DNA from: an uncultured Flavobacteriaceae bacterium
Lineage (GTDB): Bacteria; Bacteroidota; Bacteroidia; Flavobacteriales; Flavobacteriaceae
Assembly (NCBI GenBank): GCA_947500445.1
Contig: CANMSB010000009.1
Coordinates: 84,033-148,032, forward strand
Length of the DNA: 64,000 nt
Direction: 5' to 3'
Part shown: positions 27,673-35,996 of the stretch, one piece after another
Position numbering within the stretch: the stretch's first letter is position 1
Layout: every line of letters begins with the position of its first letter
Position numbers and translations under genes: made by a program
The notes under the pieces: model-generated
Database searches by the model: none
What the model saw: the letters and a program-made list of their open reading frames with translations, nothing else
What the model was told of the DNA's origin: nothing

Positions 27673-27680
27673 CAAATATA
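27673..27680 (-). promoter_or_regulatory. candidate -7 element of lipA
   Basis: On the minus strand TATATTTG matches TAnnTTTG 18 bp before the lipA ATG. A -33 TTG is not evident. Confidence 0.45.
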
Positions 27681-27819
27681 CGAACTATTTGGGTCTGGCC
27701 CGTTTGTACATTTCCCGTTCACAATCCGCCTAGGCGATTCGGCAGCAAAAGGAATTCAACCTTATTTAGGTTTTTTTCTTTGTTTTGGATGCAAGGTCAA
27801 CGAATACGCTGGTGGGCCG

Positions 27820-28392
27820 TTAAGAGCCCTTGATGGACTGGGAAAGCAGTTTTTTGGCACGCAGTAATTTTACCTTTACGTTGTTCATAGGCTCGTTCAA
27901 TTGCTCCGCAATAGCGGCGTACGACAGTTCTTGAAAATACCTCAGGTTGATGATTTCCCGATAGTGGGGTTTCAATTTTTTGATATGCCCCAATAGCGTG
28001 GCAAGGTTTTGTTCGGTAATCAACCTATCTTCTACCGTGGGGGCGTCATCCAGTACCTTTTTGGCCGCGTCGGTATTTCCCGAGTGCGTGTTCAGGATGT
28101 CTTTTTTCCGTTTTCGGACAAGGTCGATGTGGATGTTTTTTGAAATGGTGATCAGCCACGTTTTGAACACGTAACTTTCGTCGAAGCTTTGAATTTTATC
28201 GAACGCTTTCGAAAATGTTTGTATGCTGATGTCTTCGGCGTCGTTTTCGTTTCTGGTGCGTTTCAATTGAAAGCCATAAACATCGTTCCAAAACCAATCG
28301 AGAAGAATGCTAAAAGCAATTTGATTGCCTTGCTTAGCCTTTTGAATGGTGTCGTTCAGGGTTTCGGGGGTGTTTTTCAACGCATAGGACAT
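27820..28392 (-). CDS. ECF RNA polymerase sigma factor
   Basis: The 190-residue protein has a sigma-2 region (NDAEDISIQTFSKAFDKIQSFDE, TWLITISKNIHIDLVRKRKK) and sigma-4 (LKPHYREIINLRYFQELSYAAIAEQL, then NVKVKLLRAKKLL). No anti-sigma gene is adjacent. The gene lies 30 bp downstream of a small Cys-rich membrane protein on the same strand and is probably co-transcribed with it, making that protein a candidate partner. The target regulon is unknown. Confidence 0.9.
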   Translation of the reverse strand: MSYALKNTPETLNDTIQKAKQGNQIAFSILLDWFWNDVYGFQLKRTRNENDAEDISIQTFSKAFDKIQSFDESYVFKTWLITISKNIHIDLVRKRKKDILNTHSGNTDAAKKVLDDAPTVEDRLITEQNLATLLGHIKKLKPHYREIINLRYFQELSYAAIAEQLNEPMNNVKVKLLRAKKLLSQSIKGS

Positions 28393-28422
28393 GAAACTGC
28401 TGACGGGGGTTATAAACGGTTC

Positions 28423-28626
28423 TTATGCAGTAAGCGTATCTTTTTTGCAGTCCTGTTCGCTCGGTAGTTTGCCGCACATGCCACAGGCTTCTCCCTCTTT
28501 ATTGAGAAACGGGCTTTGACTGGCACAGGTACCTGCGAATTTGCCATCTTTTTTAGACCATATTTTAATGGCGATTCCGGCAAATGCCAACGCCAAGAGC
28601 CCTATGGTCAGAAAAAACAATTTCAT
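28423..28626 (-). CDS. small membrane-anchored cysteine-rich protein
   Basis: The 67-residue protein has an N-terminal hydrophobic helix (LFFLTIGLLALAFAGIAIKIW) and a short exported or cytoplasmic tail with four cysteines: GTCASQSPFLNKEG, ACGMCGKLPSEQDC. The CxxC plus flanking Cys could bind a metal or respond to redox. Short proteins of this plan are annotated only as membrane or secreted proteins in Flavobacteriaceae. It precedes the ECF sigma gene and has a TAAATTTG box of its own. Confidence 0.75.
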   Translation of the reverse strand: MKLFFLTIGLLALAFAGIAIKIWSKKDGKFAGTCASQSPFLNKEGEACGMCGKLPSEQDCKKDTLTA

Positions 28627-28640
28627 ACGCTACTTTTTTA

Positions 28641-28648
28641 CAAATTTA
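28641..28648 (-). promoter_or_regulatory. candidate -7 element for the Cys-rich protein/sigma operon
   Basis: On the minus strand TAAATTTG matches TAnnTTTG 15 bp upstream of the ATG. It sits beside the terminator of the preceding operon. Confidence 0.4.
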
Positions 28649-28655
28649 CAAAAAT

Positions 28656-28683
28656 AAAGGCCCGACATGTCTGCCGGGCCTTT
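28656..28683 (-). terminator. terminator of the sigma/anti-sigma operon
   Basis: The stem AAAGGCCCG / CGGGCCTTT (9 bp, 10-nt loop that itself contains GACATGTC) is followed on the minus strand by TTTATTTT, 22 bp past the anti-sigma stop. Confidence 0.75.
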
Positions 28684-28704
28684 AAAATGTTGTTCAAAGA
28701 AAAC

Positions 28705-29463
28705 CTAATACGTAATGTTGGCAACAATATTGGATACCGTAGGTTTCTCGTTGCCACCTTCCGGCTCTATAGTAATATAGCCCATTGCCTTATCGGCGTA
28801 GGGTAGTGCCAATAACTTGTCCTTTTCCGTAGCCTCTTGAATGATTCCCAAGTTGATCATTTTACCATCAACTTCGGCCCACATTTGAAAACACTGGTTT
28901 TCCGGAAGATTGGGCAGCTTACTTACGTTGATGTAAGAGAGTTTCTTCACCGGGTTCACATAGGCGACCGCTTTCAACTCCTTAGCCTTGGTATTTCCCT
29001 TGATATTGAGCTTTTTGGTCTGTGGATTGTTCAACACTATAAACTGGTTTCGAACATCCTCAAGGCCTTCGCGCATATCGGCTTCCAGGCTTTCTATTTT
29101 ACTGTTAACAATGGCATTCTCTTGTTGTAACATTTGATTTTCCGACCAAAAGAAATAAGACGCCCCCGCAAAGAGGAGCATGGCTACACTTGCAGCTACC
29201 GCATAACGTAAAAAGCGTCTGCTGCTGACCTTGTCCGTTTTCAAACGGTTCAAAATCTGCTCTTTCAGTCCTTCGGGAGCCGGAATGGCATACATTTTTG
29301 CATACGCTTCCAGGTTGTCCTGTAATTCATTGTATGCATCACGAACCTCTGGATATAGCGCAATATAACGCTCTACCTGTAAATTTTCTTGGTCGGTGGT
29401 CAACCCGATCAAGTACTTCTCCAAAAGATCGGAATCCAGAAAAATCTTTATTTTATCTTTCAT
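28705..29463 (-). CDS. RskA-type membrane anti-sigma factor
   Basis: The 252-residue protein has an N-terminal cytoplasmic anti-sigma region with the zinc-less helical fold (LLEKYLIGLTTDQENLQVERYI), one membrane helix (about 86-106, FLRYAVAASVAMLLFAGASYFF), a short coiled coil and a C-terminal extracytoplasmic RskA domain (LPNLPENQCFQMWAEVDGKM, IQEATEKDKLLALPYADK, ITIEPEGGNEKPT). It follows the ECF sigma gene at 29522 by 58 bp in the same operon and is its likely antagonist. Release is expected by regulated proteolysis, as in SigK-RskA systems. Confidence 0.88.
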   Translation of the reverse strand: MKDKIKIFLDSDLLEKYLIGLTTDQENLQVERYIALYPEVRDAYNELQDNLEAYAKMYAIPAPEGLKEQILNRLKTDKVSSRRFLRYAVAASVAMLLFAGASYFFWSENQMLQQENAIVNSKIESLEADMREGLEDVRNQFIVLNNPQTKKLNIKGNTKAKELKAVAYVNPVKKLSYINVSKLPNLPENQCFQMWAEVDGKMINLGIIQEATEKDKLLALPYADKAMGYITIEPEGGNEKPTVSNIVANITY

Positions 29464-29521
29464 GATTTGTTTGTTTCTTGCAACGTTTATCTGTTTTGGC
29501 CCCCAGAGTAAACCTTGCCCG

Positions 29522-30088
29522 TTATTGAATCAAGTGCAGTACAAACAACAAAATAACAACTGGGTCATAAATTTTCTTCAGTTCTCGAAGTCCAATTTTC
29601 AAACGAGACTTAATAGTTCCCAAGGGAATATCGAGCTCATCGCTTGCTTCTTGCTGTGTCATCCCCTGAAAAAACAATGCTTCCAAAACCACCTGATACT
29701 TCAGTTCGATTTTTTCCAAGTTTTCACGGACATCCATCAACTCCGGCTTAGTGCTGTTTACACCTAAGGTATATACGTCCGAAACATCTATTTGGATTTC
29801 CTTATCGGTTTTTGTGTTGGCACTTCTCAATTTATCAATGGCGGTATTTCTGGTAATCCTAAAAAGCCAGGTAAAAAGTTTTGCTTTTGAAGGGTCGTAA
29901 GAGTCCGACTTTTTCCAAATTTTCACAAAGCTTTCCTGAAGTACATCCTGTGCCATTTCCTCGTCCCTAACTACTTTGTTTGCCACGCCGAATAGGGTGT
30001 CCCCATAGTTTTCGTACAAAAGGGAAATGGCTTTTTCATTTCGCTCTTGAAGCAGTTCTACAATGTGCTTTTCAAGAAGTGTACTCAT
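29522..30088 (-). CDS. ECF RNA polymerase sigma factor (SigK-like) paired with RskA-type anti-sigma
   Basis: The 188-residue protein starts at the ATG at 30088 (MSTLLEKHIVELL). A longer frame to 30148 has an implausible lysine-rich N-terminus. Sigma-2 (DEEMAQDVLQESFVKIW, LFTWLFRITRNTAIDKLRS) and sigma-4 (FFQGMTQQEASDELDIPLGTIKSRLKIGL) are clear. The adjacent anti-sigma factor defines the system. The C-terminus ends in a hydrophobic run (VVILLFVLHLIQ), unusual for a sigma factor. Confidence 0.92.
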   Translation of the reverse strand: MSTLLEKHIVELLQERNEKAISLLYENYGDTLFGVANKVVRDEEMAQDVLQESFVKIWKKSDSYDPSKAKLFTWLFRITRNTAIDKLRSANTKTDKEIQIDVSDVYTLGVNSTKPELMDVRENLEKIELKYQVVLEALFFQGMTQQEASDELDIPLGTIKSRLKIGLRELKKIYDPVVILLFVLHLIQ

Positions 30089-30149
30089 ATAAATTGTAGG
30101 ATTTTTATTTTTTTTTTTGATTTGGACATCCAAAGGTGATTGTTCCACC

Positions 30150-30302
30150 GTATATAAGACAACGCGAATTTATAAAATTGATTGTAAAGAGCGTTATCTC
30201 AAAATTTTAATTAGATAAATGTGTAGCTGGTAACTATGCATTTAGTTTTTGGTTAGTTTGGTTTGGTATAGCCCCCGGAGATTCTTCGGGGGTTATTTTT
30301 TT
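30150..30302 (+). ncRNA. candidate small RNA ending in an orphan plus-strand terminator
   Basis: Both neighbouring genes are on the minus strand, yet a strong stem CCCCCG / CGGGGG (9 bp with the inner G-T, A-T and G-C pairs, loop ATT, 30272-30292) is followed on the plus strand by TTATTTTTTT. On the minus strand no T tract follows it. It therefore terminates a plus-strand transcript, and there is no plus-strand gene upstream in the 120 bp to the sigma gene. The 5' end is undefined. Confidence 0.3.
30272..30302 (+). terminator. orphan plus-strand terminator
   Basis: The stem CCCCCG with inner GAG/CTT pairing to CGGGGG, then TTATTTTTTT, lies in a gap flanked by minus-strand genes only. Confidence 0.75.
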
Positions 30303-30340
30303 GGGCCGATACGAGATTTGTAGGGCTACGGTAACGCCGT

Positions 30341-31354
30341 TCAGATGATATTGACCTCTGGTACTATGCTGATTTGAAATTGTTGGAAGACCGCCGCCAT
30401 AATACGTTCGGCTAGTGCCAATAGTTCGCTTCCGGTGGCCGCTCCGTAGTTTACCAAAACCAAAGCCTGATTTTTATGCACCCCGGCGTCCCCGAAACGT
30501 TTTCCCTTAAAACCACATTGTTCAATGAGCCAACCGGCGGGTATTTTATACTCACTGTCCGATACTTTATAAAAAGGGGCCCTTGGATATTCGGCGTTAA
30601 AGGTTTGGAACGCCTGCTCCGAAATAATGGGATTTTTAAAAAAACTACCACTGTTGCCCAAAACGTTGGGGTCGGGCAGTTTTTGTTGACGAATGGCGAT
30701 TACGGCCTCGGAAATGTCCTTTATGGTCACTTCGGTAACCTTATTGCGTTTTAACGCTTCCGTTATTGCGCCATATTCCGTGCGCAAAAGGTGATTTTTT
30801 TTGGTAAGCCGCAAGTTTACCGAGGTGATGATAAATTTCCCTTTACCTTCATTTTTAAAAAAAGAATTGCGATAACCGAACTGGCATGCCTCCTTGGAAA
30901 AGGTCTGCAGTTGCTGGTCATGCATGTTCATGGCTTCACAACTCTCAAAACTATCCTTTAGTTCCACCCCATAAGCGCCGATATTTTGGATGGGTGCGGT
31001 ACCGGTATTTCCAGGAATCAACGACATGTTTTCCAATCCGCCATAATCCCGTTCCAAGGTCCACAGCACCAAGCTGTGCCAATTTTCCCCGGCCATGACT
31101 TTTAGGATGACCGAATCCTCGTTTTCCGATACAATAACGATTCCCTTTAAGTTGATATGCAATACCAGGGTTTCAATATCTTTGGTAAGCAACATATTGC
31201 TTCCCCCGCTGATCACGAAAGGCGTGTTGAATTTTTTTAACTGCAAGGCCTCCTCCAATTCCGCTATGGAATTAATTTCAAGGAAATAGCGTGCCTTGGC
31301 TTCTATTCCAAAGGTGTTGTACGCTTTAAGTGATTTGTTTTCCTGTAACTGCAT
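30341..31354 (-). CDS. murB: UDP-N-acetylmuramate dehydrogenase
   Basis: The 337-residue FAD enzyme reduces UDP-GlcNAc-enolpyruvate to UDP-MurNAc. It shows NTFGIEAKARYF, the FAD-binding SGGSNMLLT, LSLIPGNTGTAPIQNIGAYGVE, GYRNSFFK with the Tyr-Arg-x-Ser pattern, LGNSGSFFKNP carrying the catalytic Ser, and AGWLIEQCGFKGKR. It is a type I MurB of E. coli length. Its ATG overlaps the aminotransferase stop by one base, so the two are translationally linked. Confidence 0.96.
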   Translation of the reverse strand: MQLQENKSLKAYNTFGIEAKARYFLEINSIAELEEALQLKKFNTPFVISGGSNMLLTKDIETLVLHINLKGIVIVSENEDSVILKVMAGENWHSLVLWTLERDYGGLENMSLIPGNTGTAPIQNIGAYGVELKDSFESCEAMNMHDQQLQTFSKEACQFGYRNSFFKNEGKGKFIITSVNLRLTKKNHLLRTEYGAITEALKRNKVTEVTIKDISEAVIAIRQQKLPDPNVLGNSGSFFKNPIISEQAFQTFNAEYPRAPFYKVSDSEYKIPAGWLIEQCGFKGKRFGDAGVHKNQALVLVNYGAATGSELLALAERIMAAVFQQFQISIVPEVNII

Positions 31355-32544
31355 TAACCGATATAGCTTTTTAAGGCCTCCTTTAATATGTGTACGGCCC
31401 GTTTCAGTCGTTCTTGATCCAGCACGTAAGCGATACGGATCTGATTCTTGCCCAGTCCGGGAGTGGCATAGAATCCGGCGGCCGGGGCAACCATCACGGT
31501 CTCGTTGTTTACCCTAAAGTCTTCCAGGAGCCATTGCGCGAAATCATCGGCATCGGTTATGGGCAGTTCGGCTATACAGTAAAAAGCGCCTTGCGGCCGA
31601 GCTACTTTTATGCCCTCAATTTTTTCCAGTTCCGAAATAAGAAGGTCCCTTCGCGCAACATATTCCGTTTTTACCTCCTCAAAATAGCTAGCAGGTGTTT
31701 CCAAGGCCGCCTCACTGGCCAACTGGGCATAGGTAGGGGGCGATAATCGTGCTTGGGCAAATTTCATCGCCGTTTGAACAAGGTCCTTATTTTTGGATAC
31801 CAAACAGCCCACCCGGGCACCGCACATGCTATATCTCTTGGAAACGGAGTCGACCACGATGGCATGTTCTTCCAGACCGGGTATTTGCAAAATGGAATAA
31901 TGCTCCCGATCATCATAGGTGAACTCCCGATAGACTTCGTCGGCTACCAAAAAGATATCTTTTTTACGGACGATGTCCGCCAATTGGTCGATTTCTTCCT
32001 TACTGTACAGATATCCCGTGGGATTCCCGGGATTGCATATGAAAATGGCCCTGGTCCTAGGACCGATCAACTTTTCGAACTCCGATATGGGCGGCAATGC
32101 GAAATTTCGATCGATTTCCGACACTACCGGAACTACGGTTACATTGGCGGCACTGGCAAAACCGTTGTAATTGGCGTAAAATGGTTCCGGAATAATGATT
32201 TCGTCGCCGGCATCGGCAATACTGCCCATAACAAAGGATAGGGCCTCCGAGCCACCGGTACTGATGATAATATTGTCTGAGTTTACCGCAATGCCATGCG
32301 TGCCATAATAGTTGGCCAATTTGGTACGGTAGGTTTCGGAACCTTCCGTTCTACTATACGCCAAAACTTCTATGGTATTGTTCTTTACCGCATCAAGGGC
32401 GACCTGCGGTGTTTTGATATCGGGTTGACCGATATTGAGATGGATAACGTTGGCCCCATTTTTTTTGGCAGCTTCGGCAAAGGGCACAAGCTTCCTGATG
32501 GGGGATTCGGGCATGGAGCGCCCTTTTTGGGAGACGTTTGGCAT
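31354..32544 (-). CDS. PLP-dependent class I/II aminotransferase (aspartate-aminotransferase-like)
   Basis: The 396-residue fold-type I enzyme has NIGQPDIKTP, the cofactor loop STGGSEALSF, the CNPGNPTGYLYS motif (with the pyridine-ring Asn), DEVYREF, and the PLP-lysine motif SVSKRYSMCGARVGCLVS. The C-terminal Arg that binds the substrate carboxylate lies in NQIRIAY. Exact amino-acid specificity is not determinable. It begins a two-gene unit with murB (1-bp overlap) and is separated from DUF1573 upstream by a terminator. Confidence 0.9.
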   Translation of the reverse strand: MPNVSQKGRSMPESPIRKLVPFAEAAKKNGANVIHLNIGQPDIKTPQVALDAVKNNTIEVLAYSRTEGSETYRTKLANYYGTHGIAVNSDNIIISTGGSEALSFVMGSIADAGDEIIIPEPFYANYNGFASAANVTVVPVVSEIDRNFALPPISEFEKLIGPRTRAIFICNPGNPTGYLYSKEEIDQLADIVRKKDIFLVADEVYREFTYDDREHYSILQIPGLEEHAIVVDSVSKRYSMCGARVGCLVSKNKDLVQTAMKFAQARLSPPTYAQLASEAALETPASYFEEVKTEYVARRDLLISELEKIEGIKVARPQGAFYCIAELPITDADDFAQWLLEDFRVNNETVMVAPAAGFYATPGLGKNQIRIAYVLDQERLKRAVHILKEALKSYIG

Positions 32545-32709
32545 AGCAAGTTAATTTACCGCAAAAATGGGAAATCCTTGTGGACAAAGCAAAGGGAGTC
32601 CGTTTTATTTATCGCCCTGAGTGGGTCGCTATTGGCGCAGCTTGCCAGAACGGTACCATGGTAACGCGCGGTTTAAGGTTTTCCCGCTATCCCTTCGATG
32701 AGGACCAAT

Positions 32710-32746
32710 AAAAAAGCCCCGATACCAAAGGTAACGGGGCTTTTTT
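32710..32746. terminator. terminator of the DUF1573 gene
   Basis: AAAAAAGCCCCG pairs with CGGGGCTTTTTT, and inside them TACC pairs with GGTA around AAA. It starts 15 bp past the minus-strand stop and is symmetric enough to act on both strands. Confidence 0.92.
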
Positions 32747-32761
32747 GTTAAGACGGTAAAA

Positions 32762-33148
32762 TTATTTTCCTTCTGGAGCTTTAATTTCCCCTTTTATTTT
32801 CAACACTTTTGTTGGTGTGTCGGCGTTGGAAATGACCGTAATGGCCTTTCTGATCGGTCCCACCCTATTGGTGTCATATTTTACTTGGATCTCTCCTGTT
32901 TTACCGGGCAAGATCGGCTCTTCCGGTTTTTTAGGGATGGTACAGCCACAGCTCGAGCTTACTTTGCTGATGATCAATGGCGCATCGCCCGTATTGGTGA
33001 ATTCGAATACGCGAACACCGTCCGAACCTTTTTCGATGGTTCCGTAGTCCACGGTTTCCGACTGGAAGTCTATTTTAGCTGCCTTGTCCTGCGCCGTAGC
33101 ACTAAGTCCTAACAGGCCTACAAATAATAGAAGTACTATTTTTTTCAT
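32762..33148 (-). CDS. secreted DUF1573 protein
   Basis: The 128-residue protein has signal peptide MKKIVLLLFVGLLGLSATAQ and one immunoglobulin-like DUF1573 domain with hallmark SSSCGCTIPKKPEEPILPG followed by YDTNRVG. Family function is unknown; it is common in Bacteroidota periplasms. A complete promoter lies 25 bp upstream, back to back with that of valS. Confidence 0.9.
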   Translation of the reverse strand: MKKIVLLLFVGLLGLSATAQDKAAKIDFQSETVDYGTIEKGSDGVRVFEFTNTGDAPLIISKVSSSCGCTIPKKPEEPILPGKTGEIQVKYDTNRVGPIRKAITVISNADTPTKVLKIKGEIKAPEGK

Positions 33149-33172
33149 GATTTTCTAGTTTTGGGTGAATTT

Positions 33173-33203
33173 CAAAATTAAATCTTTTAGGATGAACCTA
33201 CAA
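33173..33203 (-). promoter_or_regulatory. DUF1573 promoter (TTG - 20 bp - TAATTTTG)
   Basis: On the minus strand TTG (33203-33201), a 20-bp spacer and TAATTTTG (33180-33173) form a full -33/-7 match, giving a leader of about 20 nt. Confidence 0.7.
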
Positions 33204-33210
33204 AATTGTT

Positions 33211-33239
33211 TTGTTATCTATGAACGTTACTTATTTTTG
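33211..33239 (+). promoter_or_regulatory. valS promoter (TTG - 18 bp - TATTTTTG)
   Basis: TTG at 33211-33213, an 18-bp spacer and TATTTTTG at 33232-33239. The valS leader would be about 100 nt. The -33 box lies only 7 bp from that of the divergent DUF1573 promoter. Confidence 0.65.
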
Positions 33240-33347
33240 TTTCGTATTTCCAACGAGTGGAAATTGTTAGATCGTTTGAAGATTTAACATCAAAACGGTA
33301 GCTCAATCAACGAACTACTTGCTAAAAAACAAATACCATACCAAAAT

Positions 33348-35978
33348 ATGGAGATTCCCTCAAAATATGACCCTAAACAGGTGGAACAACAGTGGTACGA
33401 CTACTGGATGGAGCACCGCTTTTTTCATTCCGAACCGGATGAAAGGGAGCCCTATACCATCGTAATACCTCCGCCGAACGTAACCGGCGTCCTCCACATG
33501 GGGCATATGTTGAACAACACCATACAGGACGTTTTGATCCGTAGGGCCCGTCTAATGGGTAAAAATGCCTGCTGGGTGCCCGGAATGGACCATGCTTCCA
33601 TTGCTACCGAAGCCAAGGTAGTGGCAAAGTTGAAGGCCGATGGGATCGAAAAATCCAATCTTTCCCGAAGCGAGTTTCTAAAGCACGCCTGGAGCTGGAC
33701 CGATGAATACGGAGGAATTATTCTGGAACAGCTTAAAAAATTAGGGTGTTCCTGTGATTGGGAACGTACCAAGTTTACCATGGATGACGATATGTACGCC
33801 TCGGTTATAAAGGTGTTTGTCGACCTTTTTAACAAGGGGTTGATCTATCGCGGGCATCGTATGGTCAATTGGGATCCCGAAGCGTTGACGACCCTTTCCG
33901 ATGAAGAGGTCGTTTATGAAGAAAAACAGGGGCTGTTATACTACCTATCCTATAAAATAGAGGATTCGGACGAAATGGTGACGATTGCCACTACCAGGCC
34001 GGAAACTATTTTGGGCGACACTGCCATCTGTATCAATCCCAACGACGACCGATACCGTCATTTAAAGGGACGAAAGGCCATAGTGCCCATCTGTAACAGG
34101 GCGATTCCCATTATAGCCGACGAATACGTCGATGTGGAGTTCGGGACCGGTTGTTTAAAGGTTACCCCGGCACACGATATCAACGATAAGGCCTTGGGCG
34201 AGAAACATGGTCTGGAAACGATCGATATTTTCAATCCGAACGCCACATTGAATTCTTTTGGACTCCATTATGAAGGGAAGGACCGTTTTGAAGTGCGCAA
34301 GGCGATCGCCAAGGAACTTGAGGAGTTGGGCCTCTTGGTAAAGACCGAGACGCATTTGAACAAAGTAGGCACCAGCGAACGCACAAAAGCCGTAATCGAG
34401 CCGCGTTTGAGTGATCAATGGTTCCTTGCGATGGAAGATTTGGTGAAACCTGCCATAAAAGCGGTTATGGACACCGAAGAAGTGCGCTTTTTTCCAAAGA
34501 AATTTGAAAATACCTATCGCCATTGGATGTCCAATATTCGCGATTGGAACATTTCCCGCCAGCTTTGGTGGGGGCAACAGATACCAGCCTATTACTATGG
34601 TGATGCCCAAAACGATTTTGTAGTTGCAGAAAACAAGGAAGATGCATTGTTAATGGCACGGAAAAAGGCCGATCGGCCCGATTTGAAAGCCGAAGACCTG
34701 CGTCAAGACCCCGATGTGTTGGATACCTGGTTTTCCTCATGGCTATGGCCCATAAGCGTTTTTGGAGGAATTTTGGACCCCAAGGGTAAGGAGGTAAGCT
34801 ATTATTATCCTACGAACGATTTGGTTACCGGTCCGGACATTATTTTCTTTTGGGTCGCAAGAATGATCGTATCCGGATATGAGTACCGGGAGGAGCGCCC
34901 TTTTCAGAACGTATACTTTACCGGTCTGGTACGGGACAAACAACGTCGAAAAATGTCCAAACAGCTGGGGAATTCCCCGGATGCTTTGGCCCTAATTTCC
35001 GAATATGGCGCCGATGGCGTAAGGGTGGGGCTGTTATTGAGTTCTGCGGCGGGCAACGACTTAATGTTCGATGAAGATCTTTGCCAACAAGGGAAAAATT
35101 TTTCCAACAAAATATGGAATGCCCTACGGTTGATCCAAGGATGGGAAACGGCCGAAATCGATCAGCCCCGGGCTGCGGTACTGGGTCTGGAATGGTACGC
35201 CTCGAAATTTCATCGCACCTTGGCGGAAATAGAAGACCACTTTAGTAAATATAGGATATCCGATGCGCTAATGGCCATTTATAAGTTGGTTTGGGACGAT
35301 TTCTGTTCCTGGCTTCTGGAAATCGTGAAGCCGGCCTACCAACAACCTATTGACACTGCTACCAAGGATAGGGTAATCGGTTGGTTCGAGGAAACGCTGA
35401 AATTGTTGCATCCGTTTATGCCCTTTTTAACCGAAGAGGTATGGCATCGATTGGGGGAACGCAATCCCGATCAGGCATTGATCGTTGCAAAATGGCCTGC
35501 TGTGGAAGCCGCAGATGCAGCGTTGCTTCAGGGCTTTGAGTTTGCCGAAGGCGTTGTTTCGGGAATCCGGAATATTCGAAAAGAAAAACAGATCCCGATG
35601 AAAGACGCTATTGCGCTTTCCGTGTTAAACGAAGAAAATATAGGGGATGCCTGGGATACCGTTATTCGAAAGCTTACCAACGTATCGGAAATCGATTATG
35701 TAGATGCGCCATTGGAAGGTGCCCTGAGTTTTCGGGTAAAGAGCAACGAGTATTTTGTTCCGGTAAGCGGTACTATCGATGTGGGCGCCGAAATAGAAAA
35801 GATTAAGACGGAGTTGGACTATGCCCGTGGGTTTTTACGATCCGTATCCAAAAAATTGGAGAATGAACGGTTCGTAAACAACGCACCGGAGCAAGTGATT
35901 GCCAAAGAGCGGCAAAAACAAGCCGATGCCGAGGCAAAAATTGAAACCCTTGAAAAGAGTCTGGCGAGTTTGTCATAG
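33348..35978 (+). CDS. valS: valyl-tRNA synthetase
   Basis: The 876-residue class I synthetase has the HIGH-type motif PPPNVTGVLHMGHML, the CP1 editing domain (TTRPETILGDTAICINP, GTGCLKVTPAHDINDK), the WWGQQIPAYY motif and the KMSKS-type loop RRKMSKQLGNSPD, with Gln in the last position. The anticodon-binding domain (WLLEIVKPAYQQ) and a C-terminal coiled coil (about 810-876) follow. It charges tRNA-Val and edits threonine. An unrelated AT-rich gene follows 18 bp after the stop. Confidence 0.97.
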   Translation: MEIPSKYDPKQVEQQWYDYWMEHRFFHSEPDEREPYTIVIPPPNVTGVLHMGHMLNNTIQDVLIRRARLMGKNACWVPGMDHASIATEAKVVAKLKADGIEKSNLSRSEFLKHAWSWTDEYGGIILEQLKKLGCSCDWERTKFTMDDDMYASVIKVFVDLFNKGLIYRGHRMVNWDPEALTTLSDEEVVYEEKQGLLYYLSYKIEDSDEMVTIATTRPETILGDTAICINPNDDRYRHLKGRKAIVPICNRAIPIIADEYVDVEFGTGCLKVTPAHDINDKALGEKHGLETIDIFNPNATLNSFGLHYEGKDRFEVRKAIAKELEELGLLVKTETHLNKVGTSERTKAVIEPRLSDQWFLAMEDLVKPAIKAVMDTEEVRFFPKKFENTYRHWMSNIRDWNISRQLWWGQQIPAYYYGDAQNDFVVAENKEDALLMARKKADRPDLKAEDLRQDPDVLDTWFSSWLWPISVFGGILDPKGKEVSYYYPTNDLVTGPDIIFFWVARMIVSGYEYREERPFQNVYFTGLVRDKQRRKMSKQLGNSPDALALISEYGADGVRVGLLLSSAAGNDLMFDEDLCQQGKNFSNKIWNALRLIQGWETAEIDQPRAAVLGLEWYASKFHRTLAEIEDHFSKYRISDALMAIYKLVWDDFCSWLLEIVKPAYQQPIDTATKDRVIGWFEETLKLLHPFMPFLTEEVWHRLGERNPDQALIVAKWPAVEAADAALLQGFEFAEGVVSGIRNIRKEKQIPMKDAIALSVLNEENIGDAWDTVIRKLTNVSEIDYVDAPLEGALSFRVKSNEYFVPVSGTIDVGAEIEKIKTELDYARGFLRSVSKKLENERFVNNAPEQVIAKERQKQADAEAKIETLEKSLASLS

Positions 35979-35996
35979 TGTTACCTCAATTTCAAA

